A DNA stretch of 64,000 nt from Cryptomeria japonica. Its lineage: Eukaryota > Streptophyta > Pinopsida > Cupressales > Cupressaceae. The notes under the pieces are model-generated. The model made no database searches and was not told the DNA's origin. It saw only the letters and a program-made list of their open reading frames with translations. This document shows positions 1-10,766 of this stretch, in pieces. How positions within the stretch are numbered: the first letter of the stretch is position 1; every line of letters begins with the position of its first letter. The stretch spans positions 226,227,415 through 226,291,414 of the forward strand of contig NC_081410.1 of assembly GCF_030272615.1 (NCBI RefSeq). The letters are read 5' to 3'. The translations under genes and the position numbers were made by a program.

Positions 1-3000
1 AGGATCTTCATCTGAATGTCGTGAATTAATCCTTCCATCTCCATACAACTCGATTGGGCGTTCTCATAAGCTGATTTCTTCAAGGCTAGTGCACAATACC
101 AGCTATGGAAATTATATATGTCTCCACTGTGCACAATGTTCTCGTTGACCAAGGTGGAATTAGGAACCTTCTTCAATGCCAGGAGGCGTGGAATAGTCTT
201 CTCTTGGATAGGCCAGAATTCTTCCCAAACTCCCTCCAAATACTGGATTCTGAATACAAGCGTTGTTGTCTTATCATATGCTTGGACAAACTGAGTAAGG
301 AAATCATCTGCTTGCTTCCTTGTGCTTTCAATCCACTTTTCCACCTCTGAGTGTGTACCTCTCGCTACCTCGCAGTGTGAATGTATTCCATGGTCAACTG
401 TAATAGGGGAAATAAGGGTGGGATCTCCACGCCTTGTCCCTGCAATATACTCTCTGAGTCTAATAGTTTCTTCTCTGTACCTTTCATTCTCCGCAATTGC
501 TGTGTCTAACTTTGCATTGATTGCTTGGAGGTTGTCACCAATCTCCTGAAATTCCTGCCTTGCGGATGGATGACCAAGGGCGACTGAAGTGATTTGGAAA
601 TCCATGGGAGTAGCAGTGTCCGCTGTCACGCCAGCTCTAGGAACAACGATTTGCGCAATCCGCATTTCTGTCTCATCTCTAGCTATGTGCGACAAAATCT
701 CCGCTCTCTTGGTCTCCCTCTTCTTAGCGCTCCTAGCTAGGTAGTCATCAATATCATCAATAGGCTGTACCTCTATCATTTGTTTACTTTTCTCCATGCT
801 TCTCCTCAGCCATTCAGGAATAGCAGCCATTTCCATACCATCATCAAGATATACCTCTCGATCAAGTCCTTTCAATGCCGAGATAACCTCCTCATTATCA
901 TCAGGATTATCCTTAGTCCAATCATATACTTCATTTCCCAAGCTAACTTCCAAAAGGACAGTAGGGGATTCTGGCTGATCATTATTCTCATCAGGAGGTG
1001 CAGATGTTGCTGTGGCATGGAATTCCTGAATATTCTCTGGTAGTATCACTGTGTTGGAACACTGCTGAGTCTCCTTTTTCTGTTCTGTTACTTCAATCAC
1101 TTCGATTGATGAGACACTGGGAGGGGGTGAAAGAATGATAATTGGAGGAATGATAGTCTTCTGTTTCTTCTTCACATCCTCAATCTTCTTCCCTCTAGCC
1201 TTGACTTCTCCAGGCATGTTCTTCCTTCTCTTGGGAGCTTGACTCTCTTCGTCTGCATGAATCCTGACATCACTGACAGTCCTCTGATCATCCTCAGAAG
1301 TAGACTCTTCCGGCTTCATCCTTTCATAAGTGAAGGGAACACCCATGTCAACTAATTTGTTCATCTGCATATCCACCCATGTGCGGGAGAAATTCAAGAC
1401 CTCTCTCATCAATACATTCAGGTCAATCTCTTCTGACTCTGACCAATTTGGCAATAGGATTGCCTTCTTCATTTCATTCTCATAATGTTGTTGTGTATGA
1501 TCTCTATCATCTAATACTTGATCAGGGATGAGGAAAAGTCCACACTTCCTCATGAAATCCACTGACATTCTGGACCACATTCTTCTCTTCACTGCTTGCT
1601 CGTCCATCAGGTTAGCCCAATAATCCTCTATGTCAACCTTATGAGTGAACTTCTCTCCTCTGATCCTTCCGACCTTCTTGTCTGGATCAAATCTTTCTCT
1701 TTTCTTGTAGGTAGCAAATCTATAGAATGCAATCTCCTCACCTGCAGTGCTGACAGCTATGGCGGATTGGCAGACCTCTGATGTCTTCTCAATTGAAATA
1801 GGGAATGTCATTCCTGTCCTGTGCTTCTCTCTCTGGATAACATCGAACTCTAGAAGTTGTCTTACCACTTCCAACAATATCATTCTGTCAGTTGGATACC
1901 TAGGAAGTCTGTAGGGTTCAGATTGAAACCCATGAATCCTAAGGTATGTGAAAGTGGGAAACTGTATATACCATGATCCATATTTCTCTATTAACTCTGT
2001 TGCCTCCTTGGACAATCTTCTGTGGATTCCGCCCTGCAGCATCCGTGTGATGTACATAGTGAATGCATCATTCACTCTCTTGTAGTCTTCAATTCTGTGC
2101 ATACTCAACTGGGGGTAGCATTCATAACTCTTAAATTGTCCTTGCCCATTCCTGACTTCACCTTTGCATATTAATCCTCTGTATGAAACGAATCGTGCGA
2201 GGAGGTACACCAGGTAGGAAGTCATGGGGAATGACTTGGATCGCTCTACATTTCTCAACTGAAAATCCAGATTGTCGCTTATGATCTTGGACCAATTCAC
2301 TAGTGTTCCTCTAAGACAATCCTGGATGAAGTAGAACATCCATCCATGAAATATTGCTCCCTGCAACATTCCTATCACTCTATTGAGTAGGAATATCAAA
2401 TCACTATATTCCTCCTTAAAATCTACGCACATAAGTGTCTTGGGAGCCTTGGAATGATGATTCCTAGGTTCAATCATCCACTCTTTATTAATTAAACTCT
2501 TGCATACACCCATCTTCTTCGTGTATTTGTCTGCATAATCCTCCTTGGTCACATCCTTCATGTCTGTACTGCGTGGAATTCCGAACACCTCAGCAATATT
2601 AATTAAACTCTTGCATACACCCATCTTCTTCGTGTATTTGTCTGCATAATCCTCCTTGGTCACATCCTTCATGTCTGTACTGCGTGGAATTCCGAACACC
2701 TCAGCAATGGCATCCTCAGCAAGGTAGGCGATGACAACGCCCTTAGGACTCTTGATCATTCTTGTGAGCGGATCGTAACATCGTGCACACTTCAGGATCA
2801 ACTCACTGCACTGTATGGATTGTGGAAACCCAACGGCATGGAAAATGCCACTCTTCATAATATTCGCATATGCTGGAGAAGGAACCTGATCTCTGGATCC
2901 GAATATCCAACGTTGCATTTGGTCGAAGTCCAGGAAATGCATGTTGGTATCAGTGATCTCCTTCCATCTGGAGGAAATCTTAAACTCTGGATAAAATCCA

Positions 3001-3053
3001 GTCTCCAACGTCTTTAGCAGCTCTTTCCTTTCCTTGTATCCTGATTTTGACAT
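1..3053 (-). CDS. Unknown retroelement-associated protein, copy 1 (partial, open to left edge)
   Basis: Starting at an ATG at 3053, the minus strand reads without a stop for at least 1,017 codons to the window edge, so the C-terminus is outside. I do not recognise the family. It aligns along its length with copies 2 and 3 here. Shared blocks include WMFYF, a W..IISDN block, YECYPQL, RVNDAFTM, GSWYIQFPTFTYLRI, YRLPRYPTDR and IEDYW. After about residue 550 it becomes charged, with a basic patch (PKRRKN, then KKKQK) and acidic stretches. Beyond about residue 800 it is helical and probably coiled coil. No reverse transcriptase, integrase, protease or zinc knuckle is visible. A perfect 37-codon internal duplication lies near residues 116-189. 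Upstream is a repeat-rich leader and an LTR-like segment, so it is probably the main ORF of a non-autonomous LTR element. The block layout loosely recalls plant transposon-associated ORFs; this is untested. Confidence 0.75.
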   Translation of the reverse strand, partial: MSKSGYKERKELLKTLETGFYPEFKISSRWKEITDTNMHFLDFDQMQRWIFGSRDQVPSPAYANIMKSGIFHAVGFPQSIQCSELILKCARCYDPLTRMIKSPKGVVIAYLAEDAIAEVFGIPRSTDMKDVTKEDYADKYTKKMGVCKSLINIAEVFGIPRSTDMKDVTKEDYADKYTKKMGVCKSLINKEWMIEPRNHHSKAPKTLMCVDFKEEYSDLIFLLNRVIGMLQGAIFHGWMFYFIQDCLRGTLVNWSKIISDNLDFQLRNVERSKSFPMTSYLVYLLARFVSYRGLICKGEVRNGQGQFKSYECYPQLSMHRIEDYKRVNDAFTMYITRMLQGGIHRRLSKEATELIEKYGSWYIQFPTFTYLRIHGFQSEPYRLPRYPTDRMILLEVVRQLLEFDVIQREKHRTGMTFPISIEKTSEVCQSAIAVSTAGEEIAFYRFATYKKRERFDPDKKVGRIRGEKFTHKVDIEDYWANLMDEQAVKRRMWSRMSVDFMRKCGLFLIPDQVLDDRDHTQQHYENEMKKAILLPNWSESEEIDLNVLMREVLNFSRTWVDMQMNKLVDMGVPFTYERMKPEESTSEDDQRTVSDVRIHADEESQAPKRRKNMPGEVKARGKKIEDVKKKQKTIIPPIIILSPPPSVSSIEVIEVTEQKKETQQCSNTVILPENIQEFHATATSAPPDENNDQPESPTVLLEVSLGNEVYDWTKDNPDDNEEVISALKGLDREVYLDDGMEMAAIPEWLRRSMEKSKQMIEVQPIDDIDDYLARSAKKRETKRAEILSHIARDETEMRIAQIVVPRAGVTADTATPMDFQITSVALGHPSARQEFQEIGDNLQAINAKLDTAIAENERYREETIRLREYIAGTRRGDPTLISPITVDHGIHSHCEVARGTHSEVEKWIESTRKQADDFLTQFVQAYDKTTTLVFRIQYLEGVWEEFWPIQEKTIPRLLALKKVPNSTLVNENIVHSGDIYNFHSWYCALALKKSAYENAQSSCMEMEGLIHDIQMKI
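2487..2708. repeat. Perfect 111-bp tandem duplication inside copy 1
   Basis: Unit 1 is 2487-2597 and unit 2 is 2598-2708. They are identical base for base. 111 bp is 37 codons, so the frame is kept and the protein repeats a segment containing AEVFGIPRST and ending CKSLIN. Copies 2 and 3 have the segment once, so this is a duplication in copy 1. Perfect identity points to a recent event, or to an assembly artefact. Confidence 0.95.
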
Positions 3054-4639
3054 CGCACCTGTACGAAGCTGGAAGTTAGTCCTAGGATAAAAAATAAATA
3101 CTTGTAATAAAATTCCTGACTTTCTAAAGATTTAGCTAATTTAGAGCATGGAGTCAGGAAAATAATCCATACACTTGGTAAATTTTAGCAATTACGTTCA
3201 AAGTGTGACAACACTAAGGCATGGAAGCCTTCCATAAATTCATTTATACCTCCTTATGCTTAGAAAATATGCAAGCAAAGAATGCAAAGGAGTATACCGG
3301 ATAAGTGGTGACTAAGGAAAAGTGTGAAAGGTTGTGTTTTCACACAATGAATGTCTCAAGACACCTTCCGCAGTCAACAATGGAGGTCAAAATTTTGAAG
3401 ACAACTTGAAAAATCAGACTTTCAAAAACATGTTGTAGTCTTCAAAATGTGCATAAAATCAATAAAAATCAGTTTTATTGATGAGAACAATCATTTTCTG
3501 GAATATAAGTATGGCTGGTAAAAATTTAGTTTTCTGAGGACAAGTCTGAAAATCGAACACTTTAGACTTACCAGCACCTTGCAAAGTGGTTTAAATCCCT
3601 GAAAATGATGAAAAATTGCTAAGGAAACAGCCCCAAGCAAATTCGCCAAAATTGGTTAGGTGGCTGGAAATGAAAATTTCTGAGGACAACCGCCTAACAA
3701 TGGAGTTTCAGACTTGCAACAACGATAAAATGGTCTAAAAAATGCACAGAAAACTCCATAAAACACCTCCGAATGCTAAATGTTTAAGTTAGAATTGGCT
3801 GGGGCAATAAAAACTTAAGTCTGAAAATTAATGGCAGCCATTAATGGAGGTCAAAATCTGAAGCAAACTTCAGATCTGAAGCAAATCAGCAGGCTGGAAG
3901 TGATGGCAGCCACCAAAAATGCATGAAAATCATCAAAACATGGCACCAAAACACCTCCCAAGCAAAATCAAATTTTCCCCAAGTCTAGCGCGAAAAATGG
4001 AATTTTGAAAATTGATGTCAATGGCAGCCTTGATCTGCAACAATGAAGGATGGCAGCAATCTGGAAAAATCGCCCAAGTTGGGGTTGGATACCCCAAACA
4101 CAAAAAAAATCGCCTTCCTTAGCAAAAAATCTAAATTTTCAAAATTCTGAAAATTGTTGTTAATGGCAGCAATCTGCAGCAATGAAGGTCTGAACAGCAA
4201 GCACAAATGGTGGAGGAAAAATCGCCCAAGTCTTCAATCATGAATTTGCCAACTTTTGCCAAGGAGGATAAATCAGCAAGCTGGAAAAAATGGAGGAAAA
4301 TAAATCCTCAATACCACACTTCACAAAAATGCCTTGATAAAAATTCGCCCAACTTGGAGAAAAAATCGCTTTCATGGAGACACTTGGCAGAAATAATAAT
4401 AATAAAATAATGCTGAAGTTCCTCTCATATACTTGCTTTCACTTCCAACTTTCACCACACAAGCAATGTGGAATAAAAAACACTTGTATAAATACTTGCT
4501 TGGTGAAACCCTAACTTGCTTCTAGAAGATTCAAACATTTAATAATTATTGCAAGTTATTAAATTTGCTTTTAAATTTTAAATAATCATTTAATAATTAT
4601 TTAAAAGAAATCAAAATGGGGCTTATTTATTAAAATATT
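3054..4639 (-). other. Non-coding leader of copy 1 with degenerate repeats
   Basis: This AT-rich stretch upstream of copy 1 has no convincing coding frame. Phrases recur irregularly every 100-200 bp, for example AATGGAGGTCAAAAT near 3380 and 3845, TGGCAGC near 3832, 3905, 4022 and 4052, and ACACCTCC near 3763 and 3950. It looks like an old, decayed tandem array. The short frames on either strand here are chance. Confidence 0.5.
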
Positions 4640-5460
4640 CCAATTTAAATCCAAAATAAAGCCTCCAGGGGAAAATCACTATCAGTTGGGATTGAAAAAT
4701 CCCTTCAAAAATTACTTAAGTGTCAAAATTTGCCCCACAGGGGAAATTCGACCCATGCTTGGACAAAAATCCATGCTCAATTTCATCAAAATGCACAAAA
4801 AACCATCCCAGGGGAAAATCGATATGAGTTTGGACAAAAATCCAGACAAAAATGCACTCATTTTGCAAAAAAATCACCCCCCAGGGGAAATTCGATGGGT
4901 GTCTGGACAAAAATCCACACTCAAAACTCACTTAACTTGAAAAAAATACCTCCCTAGTGGAAATTCGACCTCAGTCTGGACAAAAATCCGAACTCAAAAC
5001 TCTTCATAATGTTCCTAGTGGAAAGTTGATCCCTGTCTGGATAAAAATCCGGACAAAAATCCTTACAAAAATGCTTAGGGGAAGATCTATCCCTGTCTGG
5101 ATAAAAATCCGGACAAAAATCCTCACTTAGTTGTCACAAAAATCCTGGTGGAAAAACGACCCAGGCATGGAATTATCCTTGCACTCCAGTCCGCACTCTA
5201 GTTCGCACTCCCAGGGGAAATTCGATGGCAGTCTAGATAAATCCTGACACTTAGCCTAATTTTAGCATTTCCAGGGGAAAATCGCTCTAGGTGTGGATAA
5301 ATAGTGGGGGAAATTAGTGGCCAGTATGGATTCCAGGGGAAACCCATGTGTAGTATGGATTTTGAGTGGGGAATGGGTTGGGTAGTCTGGAATGTGAGGG
5401 GAAAATCACCTCTAGCATGAATTTTGACCCTTTAACCCTTGGAATATGAATTTCCCTTAG
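4640..5460. repeat. Tandem array 1: units with a short hairpin core
   Basis: About a dozen degenerate units of roughly 50-70 bp repeat a CCAGGGGAAATTCGA-like box followed by TCTGGACAAAAATCC. The second box is an inverted repeat: TGGA or CTGGA, an AAAAA loop, then TCCA or TCCGGA. Clear examples are near 4758, 4832, 4901, 5035 and 5095. It lies in the leader between an LTR-like segment (5461-6650) and the ATG of copy 1. Function is unknown. Confidence 0.7.
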
Positions 5461-6650
5461 GATTTTATCATTTTAACCAGTCAAAATCACTCAGCGACTT
5501 TAAATTTAACTGGGCTTAGACTAATTTTCCAAAAATATGAGCGAAACGCTAGGAAAATGTTGGAATAAAGTGCGAAACTGTTGACGTGGATGAAATCGCA
5601 TCGCTGCAAATTCCATACGGCCAACGCAGAATAGAATAAACTCATTGAGTATCCTACCCTCTCTTGAAATAAGGGAATCCCTAATGCTATTTTCTACGTT
5701 TTGATCAATGGGGATAACCTCAAGGTTTCTTTTGTCAGGTCTTGACTGCGGGATCTCTCAGTGGCTTGATGTGTTTTTGCTGGAAACACAAGGGGGCTTA
5801 CGTTTGATTGGCAATTCCATATACGAATTCCCAGGGACTTCTTACGGTTTTCTTTCAGGTGATGTTGGTTAATTTGAAGCTGATTTAGCAGGACTGCAGA
5901 TTTCAAAAAAGGGGATAAAATTGGGAGGAAAGAAAGGAAGGTTAGGGAGAAAGAGAACTGTAAATGTTAACTAGGACAACAGATTTACCCAAGCAGATAG
6001 ACACCTCCAGGAAACCAAATTAAGCATCATCAGTCATTCAGACACAATGTTTGCATAAACTTAGTGCAATCTTCAAAGGAGAAACCAGATTTTCATATTA
6101 CCAAATACAATATTAGAACTTCTACATTCATGATATGTATACATTTGATAATCGAACTGAATCATAAAATAGCCCAGATTAACCATGCAGAAAGGAAAAA
6201 AAGCAATCAGCTATCCTCTAATGGTATGGACTGTGAAGGTTCTATCAGATGCTTGGTAAGAACTGCTGTACAAAATGAACAGACATAATTTAAAAACTTT
6301 CTAATTTAAATGAAGAAGGAGACCATGCACTCACAAGGAAATTTGAAGGTAATTTTAATCCATTGTATTAATTCCTGCAAAATTTCTTCAGAGCTTTCGC
6401 AACAATTCAAGAACTTCCTCCTTTTATGAGGGAAAACCAGTCCCCTTAAATAGGTTTCCAAAAATGGATGAATGGCCAAGATCTAATCTAGACAAGTGGC
6501 CCAGATTCATCCTTACAAAAAGAGGGACCCACACTCATAAATAGGGGGATAAATATCTACAACTACCCCAAAAGGAGCAATAACTACCAAAGGATAATTA
6601 CAACTTTGAAATAATCCAAAAAAAAGGGAGGTGCACAAAAACTTTACAAT
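5461..6650 (-). mobile_element. LTR-like segment between copy 1 and copy 2
   Basis: Read on the minus strand this has the look of an LTR: a TATTTAAGGGG box near 6450, then a pyrimidine-rich and AATACAATGG-containing region like an R/U5. The part 5640-5830 resembles 16,230-16,400 (shared blocks CAAGGTTTCTTTTGTCAGGT and CCTCTCTTGAA), so it is a repeat family. It could be the 3' LTR of copy 2, the 5' LTR of copy 1, or both. No exact LTR ends or target duplications could be fixed. Confidence 0.45.
6444..6453 (-). promoter_or_regulatory. Possible TATA box of LTR-like segment
   Basis: The minus strand reads CTATTTAAGG. It sits about 390 bp downstream of the copy 2 stop and upstream of a stretch resembling LTR R/U5. 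The assignment is by position and motif only. Confidence 0.35.
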
Positions 6651-6843
6651 ATGTTGACCAAAAGTCAACTGTCACCTTTTTGGGACAAAAGTGCACCTTT
6701 TAAGACTTGGAGGGAAAAAGGCATTTTTGAGAAACTATTTTCTCTATTCTGGTTTCACATTCCTTTTGCAGAAACTGGTCCTTGCCATGCAGGTATTCTC
6801 GCCATAAATCACGACCTGCTGCTCGTTCCTCGCGGACATATTC

Positions 6844-9800
6844 CTAAAACTTGATGCATAATTGGAAGAGGGGATTAAAAGGTGGCATGGGAGGGTGGCG
6901 AATTTTGTACTGCATGCCTTCGAGATACTGGTCCACGTGCCTTAAACCGTCCTTCCAGCTGGAGCGATTACGCTCGAAGCACAATATGTCTGAATGGAAC
7001 TGACCAGCAAAACTCAAGTCTTCAATGGAATAAGAAACCTTATCTGCTCCCAACCTTTCCTCCCAATCCGGCCGGATTACACTGTCGGACAGGTCATTTA
7101 TCCACCCCGAAACCATTGATCGGAGGATGGTCTTGCCTAGTTCTTGCATGTTCCCCAGAATTGCCTCACATGCGTCATTTTCTTTGTCAATAATTTCATG
7201 GGCGTCGTTCTTCATGGTGACGGTCCAGTACCATTCCTTGAGAACACTGATGCTATGGGGATCCAGGATGTCAGGCAGTGTGGGAATTTGTGTATGTGTC
7301 CAGAAAAGAGCTCTTAGGAGGGGAAGGGTAGAGGCCGCTACTTCATGCATGTGAAGGGATTCCCTCTTTACTTCCAACAGCCTGACTAGAGTTAGCTCTC
7401 GATGGAGAGCCATTTCCTTTACTTCTTTGAGGATCTGTTCTCCCTTTTTCTTGATGTCCTGCACCCATTCCTTAACGGCCTTTGAGGTATCCCGGATTCC
7501 TTCAAATTCAGTTGTGGTCCTTTGTGCTAATGCCATTGGGGGAATATGGGATTCAGAGGGGTTGTGTAGTGGCCGTAGGAGCTTATCGATGTATCCCTCG
7601 GCTTGTTCAGCACGGGCCCGATACATATCCTTTTCAGCCGTGATTTCCTCGAGCTGTCTGAGTATGTTCTGCACTGAGTCCCTGAATTCCTCCTTTTCTT
7701 GCTCTTTTGTAGCTCGTCCGATGGGGACAGTCGTAATGCTATAATCTGCCAGTGTTAATTTGATCTGCTGGCTTGTTTACGGGCGGGGTAGCAATATGAA
7801 GAGTGCGGTTCCTTTGCTCATCCTTGGTTATCTTAGAGTATGTTCTTGGTTTCTTCTTCCCTTTTGCTTTTGCTTGATCCATTCGTGAGAAGATGTCCTC
7901 TAGATCGATGGGCACCTTGGTGGCGGCCCTGCGCTGAGCTCTAGCGATCAGCCACTCTTGAGGCACTGTCTGGGTTGAGGATAGGGTTAAGTTAGCACCT
8001 TGTTCTCCCATGCTTTCAACTGGTTGATCACAAATTAACAGTTGTCCCGCCATCGGAGGGGTGGAAGAAGGAGGAAGCTCCTTGTTTGCATCTGAGTTCT
8101 CCCCTATCTCACTGAATAATTGTCTGACATCTTCCTATGATGGTGGCTCCTTGGTTCCCTCGAGCTCATGGATCTCGTCTGTTCTTTGTTCCCCTTCGAC
8201 AGTTGAGTCGTCCTTGGCTGCATGGAGGAGTAGCGATTCGTGGCGGCTCTGCTGGGTAGGTTCATGCACTTCGATCCCCTGGGTGGATGGGATTTCTCCT
8301 TCCTCTATTTGGTCACCCGGCTTAGTCGGATTGGGGCCCTTTTGCTCGGTGTCCGGCATATCTGGAGCAGGAGGATCATTGGCTTGGAATGCCTCTATGT
8401 TGCTCTGGGAAGGCGGAGCAGGTATGCAATCCAAATCTATGGCGTCGTCGGACGAACTGGGATCCCTTGAGGATGAAGTGGTCTCTGGCCTTCTTATGGG
8501 AATCTTCTCCCTCCTTGTTCTCTTGGATGCCCGAGTCCCTCTGCAAGCCTTAGTTTTCTTCCTTTTCTCTGGTTTTTCAGCTGATGTCCTTTCATCTTCG
8601 GAAGACTGAGAGTCGAAACTGCCCATCAGATGGTAAGTAAACTGGACCCCTTCATGGACTAGCCTCTCGATCTGGTGTTGTAACCATTGATCCGTGTATC
8701 TTGCCGGGGCTGCCATGACTGCTTCGAAATCCGTGATTGGGTCTTGAGACCAATCAACGCCTGGCAAGAGATGCCTTACTGCTTCGAATTCCCGAACTTG
8801 GAGACAGTTCCCCGAGTCTGTGAGCTGATCCGGGACCTGACGGTACTCAAAGAGTCGCATTTGCTGCACACTCAATCTAGAATATTCCCGTCGCCTGACT
8901 TCGTAGTCATCGGAGTAATTTTTCCAGTAATCTTCAATTGACTCCTTTGCTCTGTAGCGCCTACCGTAAGCTCTCTTTGCCAAATTGTCATGATCAAAAC
9001 ATTTTCTTGGGAAATGTTCCTGTAGGCCATAAGAGGCTAGCTCTGCAAGGGACTCTTCTGCTAGGGTGGGAGTTCTCAATTGGACATCATGGTTGCCTAT
9101 GATCATTGGAAGTGCGAATCCAGCCTGCTTGCTTTCTCGTAATAATATGCCGGCAGGGCGTGATTGTCTTGCCACCTCCATGAGGACTACTTTATCGATT
9201 GGGTACCGCGGAAGTCGAAGGGGGGCACCTTCAAAGCCAGCAATTCGGATGTAGGAGAATCTTGGGAACTGAATAAACCAGGCCCCATACCTCTGCACTA
9301 AAATGGTAGCTTGCTCCGAGAGCCTTATGTGTAACCCTCCCTGCATTAGCTTGACTAGGCGCATTGTGAAGGCGTCGTTGACACGTTCGTACTGTCCGAC
9401 CGCGTAAGCCGGGCTGCTCTTTTCCCTTTGAGCTATATCCTGGTAGTGCAGCTGCGGGTAGCAATCATAAACCTTTACCTGACCAGGCCCATTCCCGATC
9501 TCACCTTTCATTATTAATCCTGGCAGTGGTTGATTCTTTGCGAACATATAGACCAAATAGGAGGTCATGGTGAAATACTTCTTTGTCTCAAGCTCAATCA
9601 GCTGAGCGTGGATGTTATCACTTATGATCTGGGCCCAGTCAAACTTAGACTTTCCGGCAAAGACCTGTTCTGTAAAATAGAACATCCATTCTTCAAAGTA
9701 GTTGGACTTAGGAAGTCCCATGACTCGGCTAAGTAAGGTGACCATATCGCCATGTTCATTATGAAAGTCACTTCTGGGGGTCTTTTTCACAATCCTGGTG

Positions 9801-10336
9801 CTTGAAGGCCTTTTCTCTTTGAACCATTCTTCGTTAATCAATGCCCTGCATCGGGCTGGGTTCATATCATACGCCCCCTGTGCCTCGTCCATTGTTGTAG
9901 CTATGGGATTATTTGGAAAGGGGATATCAAATGCATCACCGATAGCCTCAGGGGAGAAGTCGGCAATAGTGATATCTTCCAGAAGCACTAATCTGGACTT
10001 TGGCTCGTAATGCCGAGCAGCTTCCACTACTAATTCATAGTTCTGGATTGCTGGAGGAAAACCTGCTGCTTGGGCGATGCCACTTTCCAGCATTTGCCTA
10101 GGCCTGCCATATGCATTGGGTGAGAAGACCCGATCCCTGAAATCCTGAATATCAATGTGGCCAAGGTCGGTGTCACCAATGTTGTCCCAGATGCTCTGGA
10201 CCTTTGACTCTCTTAACCCTCCCCTCTGATACTGATACTTCATTCTTTCAACTTTCCGTGGGATGTCTGATTTGGATGCTCGTGAGGTTTCTGCTGCAGC
10301 GGGTGTTTTTGATGATTCTGCCGCTGATTTAGGCAT
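6844..10336 (-). pseudogene. Unknown retroelement-associated protein, copy 2 (one stop, one frameshift)
   Basis: An ATG at 10336 opens a 733-codon frame ending in TAG at 8135-8137. The same frame continues past it for 131 codons to 7739. A one-base shift near 7745-7755 leads into a further frame of about 300 codons that stops at 6844. Joined conceptually this is about 1,160 residues, matching copy 1. Shared blocks include EEWMFYF, WAQIISDN, YDCYPQLHY, YERVNDAFTM, GAWFIQFPRFSYIRI, LRLPRYPIDK and IEDYWKNY. Next come a Lys/Arg-rich nuclear-signal-like patch (residues ~585-615), an acidic Pro/Ser region and a coiled-coil C-terminus. The TAG fits a CAG to TAG change. No polymerase or integrase follows. 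With only two lesions it was lost recently, or the lesions are sequencing errors. Function is unknown. Confidence 0.7.
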
Positions 10337-10766
10337 TTATCCTGATTGGAGCGAATGATGGGTGATTGCCCGACCTTGTCGCGCGGGGCGAGCGGATGAC
10401 CCTGCAAAATTTGAATCCCAACGGTTATCCTTCCTGTTTAAATTTTCGCGGTTTGGAAGATGAAAGAGGATTTATCAATTTCACATGGTTCTGTGCTTAG
10501 CAACCTGAATTTTAAATGGTTGATGGGAGGATGATGCAGTGTCTTACCTCCTTGTTTTCGGATCTAACCTTCGTGGGTTTGCTCGCCCTGGCCTCCGCGT
10601 TACAAACTGTGCCTTCTGCGATAAAGTTTTGCTTGCTTTTTTGGACTTCGTTTTCTGCGTTAAAGCTTTGCTCGGAGCTTTTTGGACTTCGCTTTCTGCG
10701 TTTAAGCTTTGCTCGGAGCTTAGGGTCTGGAGAGTTGATCGCACTATGTTTCGCTTTTAAACTTTC
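10337..10766 (-). repeat. Copy 2 leader with three 41-bp tandem units
   Basis: Directly upstream of the copy 2 ATG. Between about 10,614 and 10,735 a unit of about 41 bp (TTCTGCGTTAAAGCTTTGCT, then TTTTTGGACTTCGC) is repeated about three times. Short frames on both strands here are by-products of the repeats. Confidence 0.6.

Noticed and set aside
7427-8609. Long plus-strand frames opposite copy 2 (105 and 182 codons)
   Set aside because: They mirror the minus-strand coding sequence, whose homology to copies 1 and 3 is clear. They show no domain of their own.
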